A stretch of 64,000 nucleotides of DNA from Algoriphagus zhangzhouensis. Its GTDB lineage: Bacteria; Bacteroidota; Bacteroidia; Cytophagales; Cyclobacteriaceae. Shown here piece after piece: positions 19,531 to 28,825 of this stretch. The position numbers were made by a program, and so were the translations under genes. The notes under the pieces were generated by a model. That model did not search any database. It saw nothing but the letters and a program-made list of their open reading frames with translations, and had not been told where the DNA came from. Location of the stretch: NCBI RefSeq assembly GCF_900148515.1, contig NZ_FRXN01000004.1, positions 372,001-436,000 of the forward strand, given 5' to 3'. Every line of letters starts with the position of its first letter. Position 1 is the first letter of the stretch.

Positions 19531-21191
19531 TTCCCTTTTTTGCCCAATTGATTCTGCATAAACTCACCTAACTTCTTTTGGTAGTAAGTGGAGTCATTGC
19601 TGTAATCAGGAACTAGAGTTTGTTTTTCTGGGAATGATTCCATGTGTAGAGTTTGAGTAGGGAAGGCAAACCTTACTCCCAATGTATTTGCCAATTCAAC
19701 TATCTGAATAAGGATTTCATGTCTCGCGCGAAGCTCTTCTGGCCAAGTTGGCACCTCGAAAAACACATAAAACATTATGTCCTGACTGTAAGCCGAAAGG
19801 TTGTTGAAATAGACATTGAAATAGTCTTTTCGGGTATCCGGATGTGCCAAAACGATTTTGCGTAAGCCTATTACAAATTGATCAATCAATTGTGGTGGAG
19901 TGTCATATGTGACAGTCAGGGTGGTATAGAATCTTCTATAGTTTCTTAAGCCGTGATTATCCAGAGTTGCATCTGCGATTTTTCCATTGGGAACATACAT
20001 GACAGAATTACGGAAAGTCCGGATCCTAGTAGATCTAAAACCGACTTCCTCAACAGTTCCATCGATATCTCCCGAGGTGATCCAATCTCCTACCTGAAAA
20101 GGCTTGTCAATAAAAATCATTACTGATCCGAAGAAGTTTTTGATCGTATCCTGAGCTGCCAAAGCAATGGCCACACCACCAATAGAAAGACCTGTAAGGA
20201 ATGGAATGATATCGAGATTTAACCCATCTCTCAGAATAAACAAAGTCCCGATTACAACTACGAATGCCTTTAATGTTTTTCTCAGCAAAGGAACCAGTTG
20301 ATCATCTAGGGTCGATTCAGTTTTCGTAGCTAAGCGAGCGAAATAAACTGCAATTACATTGACCAACTTGTAGAAAATCACCGTGATCAGGAATGGCTTT
20401 AGGGTATTCAGGATGATCACTATCCAAGCCCAAACCTCTGCAGGAAGCTGTAAGACTGGCATGAAAAGAGCCAAGAATAGAACGATCAAATAGATACTGG
20501 TAATCCGAGCCACTGGAAGAAGGTAATTTTCCCCCACTTTTTGATATCCGACCCTTTTGAAAAAGTAGACCAGAACCTTGTCCACCAAAAAGGTGAAAAA
20601 GAAATGAGCCAAAAAGACGAGGAATACTAAAAAGAAAATCCCTACAAGCTGCCATAGATGAAGCCCTAAATAGACATCATTTCCAATTTGAGGAAGGAGA
20701 TTTAATAGTTTCGCGGTGCCGTAGGGATAAGTTTCTTTATGAAGCTCATTTATTTGGCTGACTGTAAAAGCTGAGAACTTCCATTGCTTTCCTTTTTTTT
20801 CAAGGAATACTCCAGGGATCTTTTGTTTGTCAAAAAAATATAGGGATTCAGTATTGCCAGAAGTACTGTCTTGATAATTGGGGAGGTTTGGGACAGAGCT
20901 GGTTCTAATGATAATTCCTTTCCCCTCAAACACTTGTTTTAATTTTAAACTAAGTTTTGCCCCATCTGCATCTGGCATATCAGTCATGTCCAGAGTTTGG
21001 GCTGCCTTTTCTGGGTGAAACTCAGATTCCTCCAGATTATAAAAAAAAGTAAGTGTTGTATGGTATGGAGAACTGAGGTTTACCTTGGTGCCGACAGTTT
21101 CAGACTCAGCATTGTCGGCGATCAATTGTGCAAAAGAAGCTCCTGCAGCAAAAAATAAAATAGCGAATACGAATAGAAAACGTCTAAACAT
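19527..21191 (-). CDS. MscS-family mechanosensitive ion channel with periplasmic N-terminus
   Basis: The 554-residue protein begins with a signal peptide (MFRRFLFVFAILFFAAGASFAQ) and a soluble periplasmic region (about 22-175), then several transmembrane helices (about 185-320). The MscS core follows: pore-lining helix GLSIGGVAIALAAQDTIKNF at about 335-355, and the beta domain VGDWITSGDIDGTVEEVGFR, STRIRTF and VPNGKIADA. The channel opens under membrane tension and protects against osmotic downshock. It is larger than E. coli MscS, like the extended MscS-like proteins of Bacteroidota. Its stop overlaps the convergent gene by 3-4 bases. Confidence 0.9.
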   Translation of the reverse strand: MFRRFLFVFAILFFAAGASFAQLIADNAESETVGTKVNLSSPYHTTLTFFYNLEESEFHPEKAAQTLDMTDMPDADGAKLSLKLKQVFEGKGIIIRTSSVPNLPNYQDSTSGNTESLYFFDKQKIPGVFLEKKGKQWKFSAFTVSQINELHKETYPYGTAKLLNLLPQIGNDVYLGLHLWQLVGIFFLVFLVFLAHFFFTFLVDKVLVYFFKRVGYQKVGENYLLPVARITSIYLIVLFLALFMPVLQLPAEVWAWIVIILNTLKPFLITVIFYKLVNVIAVYFARLATKTESTLDDQLVPLLRKTLKAFVVVIGTLFILRDGLNLDIIPFLTGLSIGGVAIALAAQDTIKNFFGSVMIFIDKPFQVGDWITSGDIDGTVEEVGFRSTRIRTFRNSVMYVPNGKIADATLDNHGLRNYRRFYTTLTVTYDTPPQLIDQFVIGLRKIVLAHPDTRKDYFNVYFNNLSAYSQDIMFYVFFEVPTWPEELRARHEILIQIVELANTLGVRFAFPTQTLHMESFPEKQTLVPDYSNDSTYYQKKLGEFMQNQLGKKGN

Positions 21192-21255
21192 AAATCCAGT
21201 GGTGATTTTGGGTGCAAGTTACTCAATTAGATGAGGAGGGGCAAAGCTTATCCGA

Positions 21256-23994
21256 TCAGTCGCTTAGCTGGTAGGTAGTCAACCTGTTTCCTGCGATGGT
21301 TCTGATTTGATATTTGCTTTGATTTGGGAAATAGCTGATTTCTATTTCACCTATACTTTCCAAAGGGAGTTGGGTCATCAGATTACCTTTCAGATCATAC
21401 AAATAAGAGAATTCCTGGGTTTTATCAGTGATTACAAAAATCTGTCTGGAAGATCCAAAATCGAAATATTGATAAGAAAGATCACCGTCCGAAGCTCTTA
21501 TGGATAGAAGTTCTTTCTCATCTCGATCCAATACTTTGACTTGATTGAATTGTCTGGAGATATAGACGAAATCCATATCTTTTTGATCAGGAATAACTAG
21601 GAATTCATTGTCTCTGTCCTCTTTGATCAATTGGTTTCTATAGGTGATTTCTCCTCCGAAATTCACATGAAAAACTTCACCACCCGCAGAAATTCCTGAT
21701 AATTGGAAAGCTCTGGATCCATTGCTTCTATTAAATACCAATCCGCTGGAAAGCTTATCAGAAACTTGAATCGGCGAACCGCTTTGTGCTTCTCCTCTTC
21801 TGTTGAATAGGTAAAGCTTGCCACTTTTGGTTACGGCTCCCATGTAGTCTCCACGGCCCGGAACTCTAAAATGAGCTGGTGCCATAATACTCACATCTCC
21901 GATCGAAAGGGGGTTCCATCCGTCTAATCTATCTCCGGTTTTGTCTAGCAAGTAAAGATTACCACTGTTTGTACTTATAAAATATCTGTACTCTTTGCTG
22001 TTGTTATAGTCTACCAAATTCAAGTGGGTAATCGACTCTCCAGAAAATAAAAAAGGATAATTTGGTAATGGATTCCCTAGGCGATCAATGCCATAGACTC
22101 TATCAGGAGTGGCGATAAGAAGTTGAAGTTTTCCATTTTTATAATAATCCACTTGGAAAGCATCCGAAATGATAGGGCCAGAAAGCTGCTCACTATAAAC
22201 GGTCTCGCCAGCTGAATTCACCAAATAAAGAACATGGTTGGCGTCTTGAATTATTTGGTCTTCGGTATTATCCTGATAATTCGTAATTGCCTTCGGACCA
22301 TAAATCAATGGTGCAGGAAAAGTTTCCTGACTTTCAGCATTCAGACTAACTGTAGATTCAGGTTTGATTTCGCTTATTTCTCCTGATTTAAAAGGCAAAG
22401 AAAGAGTCGCCAAAGCTTCTCCTCCAATTTGATTGACTCGGAAAGAAATGTATGGGAATGCTTTAAATGCTGAGGAATATTTTTGCAAAAACGTGCTCCA
22501 GGAAGGATTGGTCTGTTGCGTCCAACTTTTCCAGATTTCTGAGGTAAGATAGATTCTTGAAAAGCCTGAGGAAGGAGTTAAAGCTATTTTTGCTGCAGGA
22601 GCTCGATTTTCATTTGCCCAATTATTCTGGTTAAAATAATCGTCAAGTACCATTTTCATTCCTTGTTGGGAATTGGTGAAAATCAGCAATTCCTCAGTTT
22701 GGGTAACAAATGTTTGATCGAAGCCAAAGAATTTTCCTTCGAATAAATGGGCTGGAAATTCTTCGTCAGCAATAAAAAGAATCTTGTTTTCTCCATAAAA
22801 ATCGGAAGTCTCGTTGCCCTGTTCAGCTAGATATTTCTCCAATAATTCAATGGAAGCTTCAGGGTTTGATGTTCTTGCTATCAGCGCAAGATTTTGATTG
22901 GATCCTCCGTAAGCTTCTAATTCAATAAGGTAAAGCTCACCGGTGAAATCGTCCAAAAAGCCTTGGTCGATGAGATTTCTTTGGATTTCTGCTACCAAAG
23001 TTGATTTCTGTGGAAATGCGCGGTTCTCAAGGATTTGAGTCTCGTAGATGCTTTGAAGGTTGAATTGAGTGATTGCTAAAGTTGAATTTGGGATTGCCTT
23101 TTCTATGGCATTTAGATTTGCTGATAAAGAAGGAGTGAAGTTGACTGAGTCTGTTAAATAGAGAGGCCCTTCAAAGCCAATTTCATCCTCTTTCAAGTGC
23201 AATTGAAGGCCAACAATTCCACTTAGGTTTTGTAGAGTCTCAGCAGCAAGATTTTCCCGGTTTTGATGAGTTCCTTTCAAAAGACTCCCTAGGCCTCTTC
23301 CGCTTAGCCAGAGAACTCCTTCGTGACGGTCTAAGTTATTTTCTGCGGGAATAAGGTCTCCAAAAGTTGGGAGTTCGGGATTTACAAAATTTCGAATAGC
23401 TTCCTCAATTAGAAATGAGGATTGAGAAGCAACCATCACAGAACCTAGGAATGTAAAGCTCCAAGTTCGATTGTTGTTGGAATCAAAGAATTCAGAAATG
23501 GGTTGACTAGAGTATTGTCTTGTAGTTACTCTGGCGCCAGCTGGTAATTTTTCGGAAAGTTGAGCGAATAAATCTGCACTGCTTCCTTGTGATGCCTCTA
23601 AAGTGAAAAGTAAATCAAACGATTCAGCTCCCGTCGAATGATAGGAGATGGTTAAGGTCTTTCCATTAAACAGTTGTGTGATTTTTCCAGAATGGTCTGT
23701 TAGACTATCCAGGCTGACTAGCTGCTCGGATATTTTTTGAAAAGATGGGAAGTTTTTGAGAATTCCCCAGGATGGGTGTTCTACCAATTCATTCCAAATG
23801 AGAGCTGACTCATCGGATTCAAGGACGAAGACAGCATCTTGTCCTATTAGATCAAAGTTTTTGACCTGAGAAGTAGAAAAGTAATTGGTATATGCCCAGT
23901 AGCCGGCGGCACCGAGTACAAAAATAGTTATAAGAACCAGTAGACTTTTCCAGATTTTCACTTCAGGGGGTTTGATCTGTTTAAGTTTTAACAA
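21256..23994 (-). CDS. Membrane-anchored protein with DUF3352-like region and C-terminal beta-propeller; TTG start
   Basis: The product (912 residues from TTG 23994, or 901 from GTG 23961) has one N-terminal membrane helix (about 17-36, LLVLITIFVLGAAGYWAYTN) and a long extracytoplasmic part. Residues about 50-540 contain repeated modules of the kind seen in DUF3352 proteins (QDAVFVLESDESALIW). Residues about 560-910 look like a beta-propeller (VLYLVNSAGE, VYGIDRLGNPLPNYPF, LYLLDKTGDRLDGW, LYLFNRRGEAQSG). No ATG is available: the frame is closed by TGA at 23998-24000 and the first internal Met is near residue 183. Function unknown; related large proteins are common in Bacteroidota. Confidence 0.75.
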   Translation of the reverse strand: MLKLKQIKPPEVKIWKSLLVLITIFVLGAAGYWAYTNYFSTSQVKNFDLIGQDAVFVLESDESALIWNELVEHPSWGILKNFPSFQKISEQLVSLDSLTDHSGKITQLFNGKTLTISYHSTGAESFDLLFTLEASQGSSADLFAQLSEKLPAGARVTTRQYSSQPISEFFDSNNNRTWSFTFLGSVMVASQSSFLIEEAIRNFVNPELPTFGDLIPAENNLDRHEGVLWLSGRGLGSLLKGTHQNRENLAAETLQNLSGIVGLQLHLKEDEIGFEGPLYLTDSVNFTPSLSANLNAIEKAIPNSTLAITQFNLQSIYETQILENRAFPQKSTLVAEIQRNLIDQGFLDDFTGELYLIELEAYGGSNQNLALIARTSNPEASIELLEKYLAEQGNETSDFYGENKILFIADEEFPAHLFEGKFFGFDQTFVTQTEELLIFTNSQQGMKMVLDDYFNQNNWANENRAPAAKIALTPSSGFSRIYLTSEIWKSWTQQTNPSWSTFLQKYSSAFKAFPYISFRVNQIGGEALATLSLPFKSGEISEIKPESTVSLNAESQETFPAPLIYGPKAITNYQDNTEDQIIQDANHVLYLVNSAGETVYSEQLSGPIISDAFQVDYYKNGKLQLLIATPDRVYGIDRLGNPLPNYPFLFSGESITHLNLVDYNNSKEYRYFISTNSGNLYLLDKTGDRLDGWNPLSIGDVSIMAPAHFRVPGRGDYMGAVTKSGKLYLFNRRGEAQSGSPIQVSDKLSSGLVFNRSNGSRAFQLSGISAGGEVFHVNFGGEITYRNQLIKEDRDNEFLVIPDQKDMDFVYISRQFNQVKVLDRDEKELLSIRASDGDLSYQYFDFGSSRQIFVITDKTQEFSYLYDLKGNLMTQLPLESIGEIEISYFPNQSKYQIRTIAGNRLTTYQLSD

Positions 23995-24039
23995 AAATCA
24001 GACCCGGAACATCATCTTAGTAGATCATATCCCGGGTCT
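23993..24039 (-). terminator. Terminator after mdh
   Basis: On the reverse strand AGACCCGG (24039-24032) pairs with CCGGGTCT (24007-24000) across a 24-base loop, followed by G, A and five T residues to 23993. The T run includes the first two bases of the TTG proposed as the start of the next gene. Confidence 0.7.
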
Positions 24040-24054
24040 TTAATTTAATATGAA

Positions 24055-24990
24055 TTACTTGGAAAGGTTATCCAATACGGTCATTACTTCTTTCACGTGA
24101 CCTCTAGAAGTTTCAAGCAATGCTTTTTCTTCTTCGTTCAAGTCTAGTTCGATTACTTTCTCGATACCGTTTTTGCCCAAAATAACTGGAACACCTAGGT
24201 AGCAATCATCGATTCCGTATTCTCCGTCCAATTTGATACAAACAGGGAATACTCTTCTTTGGTTTTTCAAGATAGCTTCTACCATTTGAGCAGCTGCAGA
24301 TCCTGGAGCGTACCATGCGGAAGTACCCATCAATTTAACCAATTCACCACCACCGAACTTGGTTCTTTCGATGATCGCATCCAATTTTTCTTTTTCGATC
24401 AATTCAGTCACAGGGATACCAGCTACTGTAGTGTATCGAGGAAGAGGAACCATGGTGTCACCATGTCCACCCATCAAGATTGCTTGGATTTCTTTGGCAG
24501 AAACGTTCAACTCAGATGCCAAGAATGCTCTGTAACGTGCAGTATCCAAGATTCCAGCCATACCCATTACTTTGGTACGAGGAAGTTTAGAAGACAAATG
24601 AGCTTGGTAAGTCATTACATCAAGTGGATTAGAAACCACAATGATGATCGCGTTAGGAGAGTATTTGATTACGTTTTCAGTAACAGACTTCACGATACCA
24701 GCGTTGGTTTCGATCAAATCGTCACGAGTCATGCCAGGTTTTCTTGGAAGACCTGAAGTGATAACTACTACGTCAGAATTTGCGGTTTTGCTGTAATCAT
24801 TGGTGCTTCCAACAGTACGAGGGTCATACTGATTGATTGGAGCCTTTTGCCAGATATCAAGGGCTTTGCCTTCGGCAACACCTTCTTTGATGTCTACTAA
24901 TACTATTTCTTCAGCGATTTCGCGATAGGCTAGGACGTCAGCACAAGTTGCGCCTACATTTCCAGCCCCTACAACGGTTACTTTGCTCAT
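24055..24990 (-). CDS. mdh: Malate dehydrogenase
   Basis: The 311-residue NAD-dependent enzyme interconverts malate and oxaloacetate in the TCA cycle. It is the LDH-like type common in Bacteroidota: dinucleotide fold VVGAGNVGATCAD, the substrate loop GLPRKPGMTRDDLIETN with the two arginines expected for malate, a third substrate arginine in ILDTARYR, and the catalytic His in GGHGDTMVPL. Length is normal. It has a 143-base upstream region and a hairpin terminator after it, so it is probably monocistronic. Confidence 0.97.
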   Translation of the reverse strand: MSKVTVVGAGNVGATCADVLAYREIAEEIVLVDIKEGVAEGKALDIWQKAPINQYDPRTVGSTNDYSKTANSDVVVITSGLPRKPGMTRDDLIETNAGIVKSVTENVIKYSPNAIIIVVSNPLDVMTYQAHLSSKLPRTKVMGMAGILDTARYRAFLASELNVSAKEIQAILMGGHGDTMVPLPRYTTVAGIPVTELIEKEKLDAIIERTKFGGGELVKLMGTSAWYAPGSAAAQMVEAILKNQRRVFPVCIKLDGEYGIDDCYLGVPVILGKNGIEKVIELDLNEEEKALLETSRGHVKEVMTVLDNLSK

Positions 24991-25133
24991 GATATTATGA
25001 TTTATTATTTGATATAGCCTATAAAAAGCGGCGCTAAGTTATTAAACAATGGGAGGAATAGAAACCCTCGGGACAATACTTTGTTATTCGGTTGCGAAAT
25101 ACTTTAAAATTTCGATTTGCAGTGAAATTCAGC

Positions 25134-25649
25134 TTACTCAAACATCTGCTTAAGGCTGAAAAACCCAAAGGATTCTCGATAGGATTTGAATAAGCGCTGA
25201 TTGTTGTCATTGTAATATTCCGAAAGTGAAGTCATCATCTTCGCTTTGACTTTCGGGCTAGAATCAAAAATCTCCTGAATCGCATAATGAGGAATGACGA
25301 TCAAGTCTGCTTCCTCCGAAGTAACAATAGCAGTATAGGTTCTTTTGGTGTTTTCCAAAAGTGAGTTTTCACCGAAAGCCTCCCCTTTGTTTACTTCCAG
25401 AATGGATTCAAAATTATCCTTGACATCAATCGTAAGATTAACCTGACCTCTCTTGACCAGATAAAGAGCTTGACTTGGGTCTTTACTGAAAAAGACTACC
25501 TCGTCTCGATAATATTTCCGTTGATGCATGGCGGGAATAAACCGGGCCATTTCATTATTTCTCAGCCTCTCAAAAAATTTGATCAACCTTAGAAAATCAA
25601 AGGTGTTTTGGTCTTCGGCTGTATAGGTCTTGGAAAAAGGATTCAGCAT
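25134..25649 (-). CDS. Cyclic nucleotide-binding domain protein without DNA-binding domain
   Basis: The ATG at 25649 overlaps the tilS stop as TGATG, which fixes the start and gives 171 residues; an open frame to 25706 is not needed. The cNMP-binding barrel spans about residues 25-140, with the phosphate-binding cassette GEAFGENSLLENTKRTY retaining the Glu and Arg expected for ligand binding. Unlike CRP/FNR regulators, only about 30 residues follow and they contain no helix-turn-helix. It is thus a stand-alone sensor domain; its target is unknown. Coupled translation with tilS is probable. Confidence 0.85.
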   Translation of the reverse strand: MLNPFSKTYTAEDQNTFDFLRLIKFFERLRNNEMARFIPAMHQRKYYRDEVVFFSKDPSQALYLVKRGQVNLTIDVKDNFESILEVNKGEAFGENSLLENTKRTYTAIVTSEEADLIVIPHYAIQEIFDSSPKVKAKMMTSLSEYYNDNNQRLFKSYRESFGFFSLKQMFE

Positions 25650-26971
25650 CAGCTTTTTTGTTTGATGTATAGAGTTTTCCTTGTGGAGGCATCTAGTTTT
25701 GCCCAATCAGCGATTCTATAACCAATAACCCAAGCAATCTTTCCTTCGGAGATGAGTACTTTGATTTTGGATTTTTCTGCTACAGATACTTTCAAATCTA
25801 TCAAAAAGTCAGAGATTTTCTTGCTGTTTTTCATCCCGAGCGGGATAAATTTATCACCTAATTCCCAGCTTCTGATTTCAAGTGGGAAATTGATTTTTTC
25901 CAAATCCAACATTGCATTGGTTTTGGATTTATCTATTGGAGCTTTTTCATGAAGCTTAAGGAGCTCATATGTTTTTCCTTCCCAGCTGACTTCGATGTCA
26001 TTTTTTTGAATCGTGATGGTCTCGAATACTCCTGTCTTCGGAGAAAGAATCAGCTCATCTCTGTCGATTGTCAATCGAAAACTTCCCGTTTCAAAAATTT
26101 TACCTGGATTATGCGTTTGGCAGGCCTCCAAAATGGATTCAGCTTGATCTGAATTAAAGCCAAAAGGTCTAAGCCAATAGAAGAGTAAGGAAGTAGCCCC
26201 TGAAGTGTTTTTGATGGCGGAAATTGGTAGAAACTGAAAATCGCCATCCACTTTTATCTCTTGGGATTTCCAATTTTCGAATAAAGTTGAGAATGCCTTG
26301 GAGGAATCTTTTAGCCTATTGAGACTGGAAAGTAGGTTCTTTTTGGCATCTGGGGCGGTGTCAAAAAGCAGTGGTAAAGCATCTAGTCTTAATTTATTCC
26401 GCTTGTAATCAGTTTTTTTATTGGATGAATCCTCTCTCCATTGGATATCATTTTCCTTTGCAAACTTTTCAATTTGTTCTCTTGAAAATGGCAACAATGG
26501 TCTTATCAAATGTCCTTTTCGGTCAGCCATGCCTATCAAACCATCTAAACCTGTTCCCCTCAATAGGTTGAGAAAAATAGTTTCTATCTGATCATCTTCA
26601 TGGTGAGCTAGGATGATTCCATTCAACCCTAGTTTTATTCTTAGGTTTTCAAACCAATCATAGCGAATTACCCGAGCTGCCATTTGTGTGGAGATCTTTT
26701 GATTTTCTGCCACTTGATGAGCATCAGCATCCAGAGTTTGAAAAGGAATCTCATGATCAATTGCCCAATTTTTTACAAATTCTTCATCATCATTACTTTC
26801 TTCGCCTCGAAGGTGGAAGTTGACATGTGCGAGGATAAAAGGGATTTTGAGTTGGTGTAGGAGAGTGGCCAAAACCATGCTGTCGATTCCCCCACTACAG
26901 GCAAAAAGGTAGGTGGAATTTGTATCAAGAAGAGACTTTTGGCGTATATGCTCTTGAAAAGCTGAGATCAT
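25649..26971 (-). CDS. tilS: tRNA(Ile)-lysidine synthase
   Basis: The 440-residue enzyme modifies C34 of the AUA-reading tRNA-Ile with lysine using ATP. The N-terminal PP-loop carries FACSGGIDSMVLATL, AHVNFHLRGEES, and LAHHEDDQIETIFLNLLRGTGLDGL. Substrate-binding and C-terminal domains follow (FIPLGMKNSKKISDFLID). It is divergent from ostA, with only 48 bases between start codons. A TATTTTTG on the reverse strand (26983-26976) lies so close to the ATG that a transcript from it would be nearly leaderless. Confidence 0.93.
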   Translation of the reverse strand: MISAFQEHIRQKSLLDTNSTYLFACSGGIDSMVLATLLHQLKIPFILAHVNFHLRGEESNDDEEFVKNWAIDHEIPFQTLDADAHQVAENQKISTQMAARVIRYDWFENLRIKLGLNGIILAHHEDDQIETIFLNLLRGTGLDGLIGMADRKGHLIRPLLPFSREQIEKFAKENDIQWREDSSNKKTDYKRNKLRLDALPLLFDTAPDAKKNLLSSLNRLKDSSKAFSTLFENWKSQEIKVDGDFQFLPISAIKNTSGATSLLFYWLRPFGFNSDQAESILEACQTHNPGKIFETGSFRLTIDRDELILSPKTGVFETITIQKNDIEVSWEGKTYELLKLHEKAPIDKSKTNAMLDLEKINFPLEIRSWELGDKFIPLGMKNSKKISDFLIDLKVSVAEKSKIKVLISEGKIAWVIGYRIADWAKLDASTRKTLYIKQKS

Positions 26972-27002
26972 TGATCAAAAATAGCTTTTTCTACTAATTT
27001 TG
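26971..27002 (+). promoter_or_regulatory. Promoter of ostA-like gene
   Basis: TTG (26971-26973), 21-base spacer, TAATTTTG (26995-27002): both Bacteroidota elements match. The -7 box ends 17 bases before the ATG at 27020. The -33 TTG overlaps the start codon region of tilS on the other strand. Confidence 0.75.
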
Positions 27003-27019
27003 CCCACTTGAATTATCCG

Positions 27020-28699
27020 ATGAAATTTTCTTTACCTCAGTTTATTCTTATAGGCCTAGGGCTTTTCATATCACTTTCTGTTTTTGGGCAGGGGGGGAGT
27101 GTGCTTGAGATCAATGAAGCCGATTCTCTTTTGGGAGCCAATGGTTTTGAGAGATTATTGGGGAATGTCAAAATGAAGCATCAGACCACCCTAATCAATT
27201 GTGATTCAGCGCATTTTTATAGAGCGACCAACATGGCAAAGCTTTATGGTAGGGTGTTTATTGAGGATATGGAGGACTCGGTGACCACAAAAAGTGCCTA
27301 TGCTGAGTATGATGGAAATACCAAATTGGCCAAACTTCGGAACAATGTGATTTTCGATAATGGGGAGACAAAACTCTATACCGATTTCTTGGATTACAAT
27401 CGAAAAGCCAATATTGCGACCTATTTCAATGAGGGGAAAGTGGTGGATTCCACCAACGTTTTGACCAGTGAGAGAGGGAAGTATGAAGTCAATTTAGAAA
27501 AAATAACATTTGAGGATGATGTTGTTTTGGTGAACCCAGACTATACCATGAAAACAAATTTTCTGGTGTATCTGACAATTCCTAAAACTGCAGAGACTCA
27601 AGGTTTGACAAACTTGGTTTCAAAGGAAGGAAATACGCTGAATGCTCAGAAGGGAAGTTTCTATGATACTCAGAATAAATTATTTCGATTTTATGATGGA
27701 GTAGTTGATACTGAAACTAGCCGAGTGAAAGCGGAGGAGTTACTTTATCGTGAATTAGAAGGGTATTATGAAGGGAAAGAAAATGTGAGGGTTTTCAATA
27801 AAGAGCGAGAAGTTGAGATTTTTGGAGATGAAGGAAAGTATTGGGAAGAACGAGGGTATAGTTTGGTACATGGCAATGCATTGGTGAGAAGGTACTTCGA
27901 AAAAGACACTTTGTATTTGGCAGCAGATACGCTGATTTCTCAAGATCATGAATCAGATTCCTTGAAATATTTATTGGCTTTTCATTCAATTCAGCTGGTG
28001 AAATCTGACCTTACTGGAGTTTCTGATTCGTTGGCATATAATTACAACGATTCCACCATTCAGCTTTTTCAGGATCCAGTTATCTGGAATCAAAAGAGTC
28101 AAATCACTGCAGACTCGATGACGTTTTTCATACAAAATGAAGAATTGAAAAGAGTTTATATGCAGGAAAACGTCTTTTCAGTGATGACCGATACCTTGAC
28201 CAATTTCAATCAGATGAAAGGTAGAAAGCTCAATGGATATTTTACTGAAGGGCAAATCAATAGGTTGGAGATTGAAGGGAATGGGGAGTCTTTGTACTAT
28301 GCTTTGGAGGGAGATACTTTGACTCAAGGAATCAATAGAACCTTGTCTGCCACCATCAGAATGGACTTTAAAGATGGAGTGATTAAAAAAGTCAAGTATG
28401 ACGTGAAGCCAGATGGTAAGTTTATTCCATTTCAATTAGTCGAAGAGGAAAGTTCAAGGTTGGAAGGATTTCAATGGAGAATAGAAGAAAAGCCTTCCAT
28501 GGAGACGATTTTCACATGGAGAAAGGTTGAAGAAATTGATCCTAACGAAAAAAACTTGTTTGATGAGCCAGATGCTGAAATTCGGATGCCAACCGATGAG
28601 GAAATCCAGAAGTCACTAGAAAAACGTGGTTTGAGGCCAGAAAAACCTAAGTTGAAGCCTTTGAAAAAGGTAGGGAACCTGCCTAACGAAAAACCGTAA
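27020..28699 (+). CDS. OstA/LptA-like organic solvent tolerance protein
   Basis: From the ATG at 27020 the protein is 559 residues with a signal peptide (MKFSLPQFILIGLGLFISLSVFG). A TTG at 27008 is also open but adds only four residues and lies in the promoter region. The mature part consists of repeated OstA beta-jelly-roll segments (GNVKMKHQTTLINCDSAHFY, AKLYGRVFIEDMEDSVTT, ANIATYFNEGKVV), as in periplasmic LPS-transport proteins LptA and LptD. The C-terminus is charged and proline-rich. A role in lipopolysaccharide transport is inferred from the family; the barrel part of LptD is absent. Confidence 0.85.
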   Translation: MKFSLPQFILIGLGLFISLSVFGQGGSVLEINEADSLLGANGFERLLGNVKMKHQTTLINCDSAHFYRATNMAKLYGRVFIEDMEDSVTTKSAYAEYDGNTKLAKLRNNVIFDNGETKLYTDFLDYNRKANIATYFNEGKVVDSTNVLTSERGKYEVNLEKITFEDDVVLVNPDYTMKTNFLVYLTIPKTAETQGLTNLVSKEGNTLNAQKGSFYDTQNKLFRFYDGVVDTETSRVKAEELLYRELEGYYEGKENVRVFNKEREVEIFGDEGKYWEERGYSLVHGNALVRRYFEKDTLYLAADTLISQDHESDSLKYLLAFHSIQLVKSDLTGVSDSLAYNYNDSTIQLFQDPVIWNQKSQITADSMTFFIQNEELKRVYMQENVFSVMTDTLTNFNQMKGRKLNGYFTEGQINRLEIEGNGESLYYALEGDTLTQGINRTLSATIRMDFKDGVIKKVKYDVKPDGKFIPFQLVEEESSRLEGFQWRIEEKPSMETIFTWRKVEEIDPNEKNLFDEPDAEIRMPTDEEIQKSLEKRGLRPEKPKLKPLKKVGNLPNEKP

Positions 28700-28714
28700 G
28701 AAAAATTTTATCGA

Positions 28715-28741
28715 GGTTAACAACAATTAACCGCATTTTTT
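28715..28741 (+). terminator. Weak hairpin with T run after ostA
   Basis: GGTTAA (28715-28720), 6-base loop, TTAACC (28727-28732), three bases, then six T (28736-28741). AT-rich and only 6 bp, so at best a modest terminator. Confidence 0.4.
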
Positions 28742-28763
28742 CGCTCAGTCATTACCTAAGACA

Positions 28764-28771
28764 TATTTTTG
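28764..28771 (+). promoter_or_regulatory. Possible -7 box of the T9SS cargo gene
   Basis: TATTTTTG matches TAnnTTTG; no TTG at the expected -33 position. It lies 54 bases before the ATG, longer than for other genes here. A small inverted repeat CAGTT-AAAC-AACTG (28787-28800) lies between. Confidence 0.35.
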
Positions 28772-28825
28772 TGCGTATATTAAATGCAGTTAAACAACTG
28801 ACAAGCGTATCGATTACAACTTTAC

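Noticed and set aside
24259..24756. 165-residue forward open frame opposite mdh
   Set aside because: Antisense to malate dehydrogenase; Ser/His/Arg/Phe-rich composition is typical of a shadow frame.
25095..25114. CGAAAT...ATTTCG inverted repeat upstream of mdh
   Set aside because: Six-base arms in AT-rich DNA, no matching copy elsewhere; not distinguishable from chance.
26976..26983. Reverse-strand TATTTTTG as a tilS promoter
   Set aside because: It would leave essentially no leader before the tilS ATG and has no -33 partner, so it is only mentioned with tilS and not listed as a feature.
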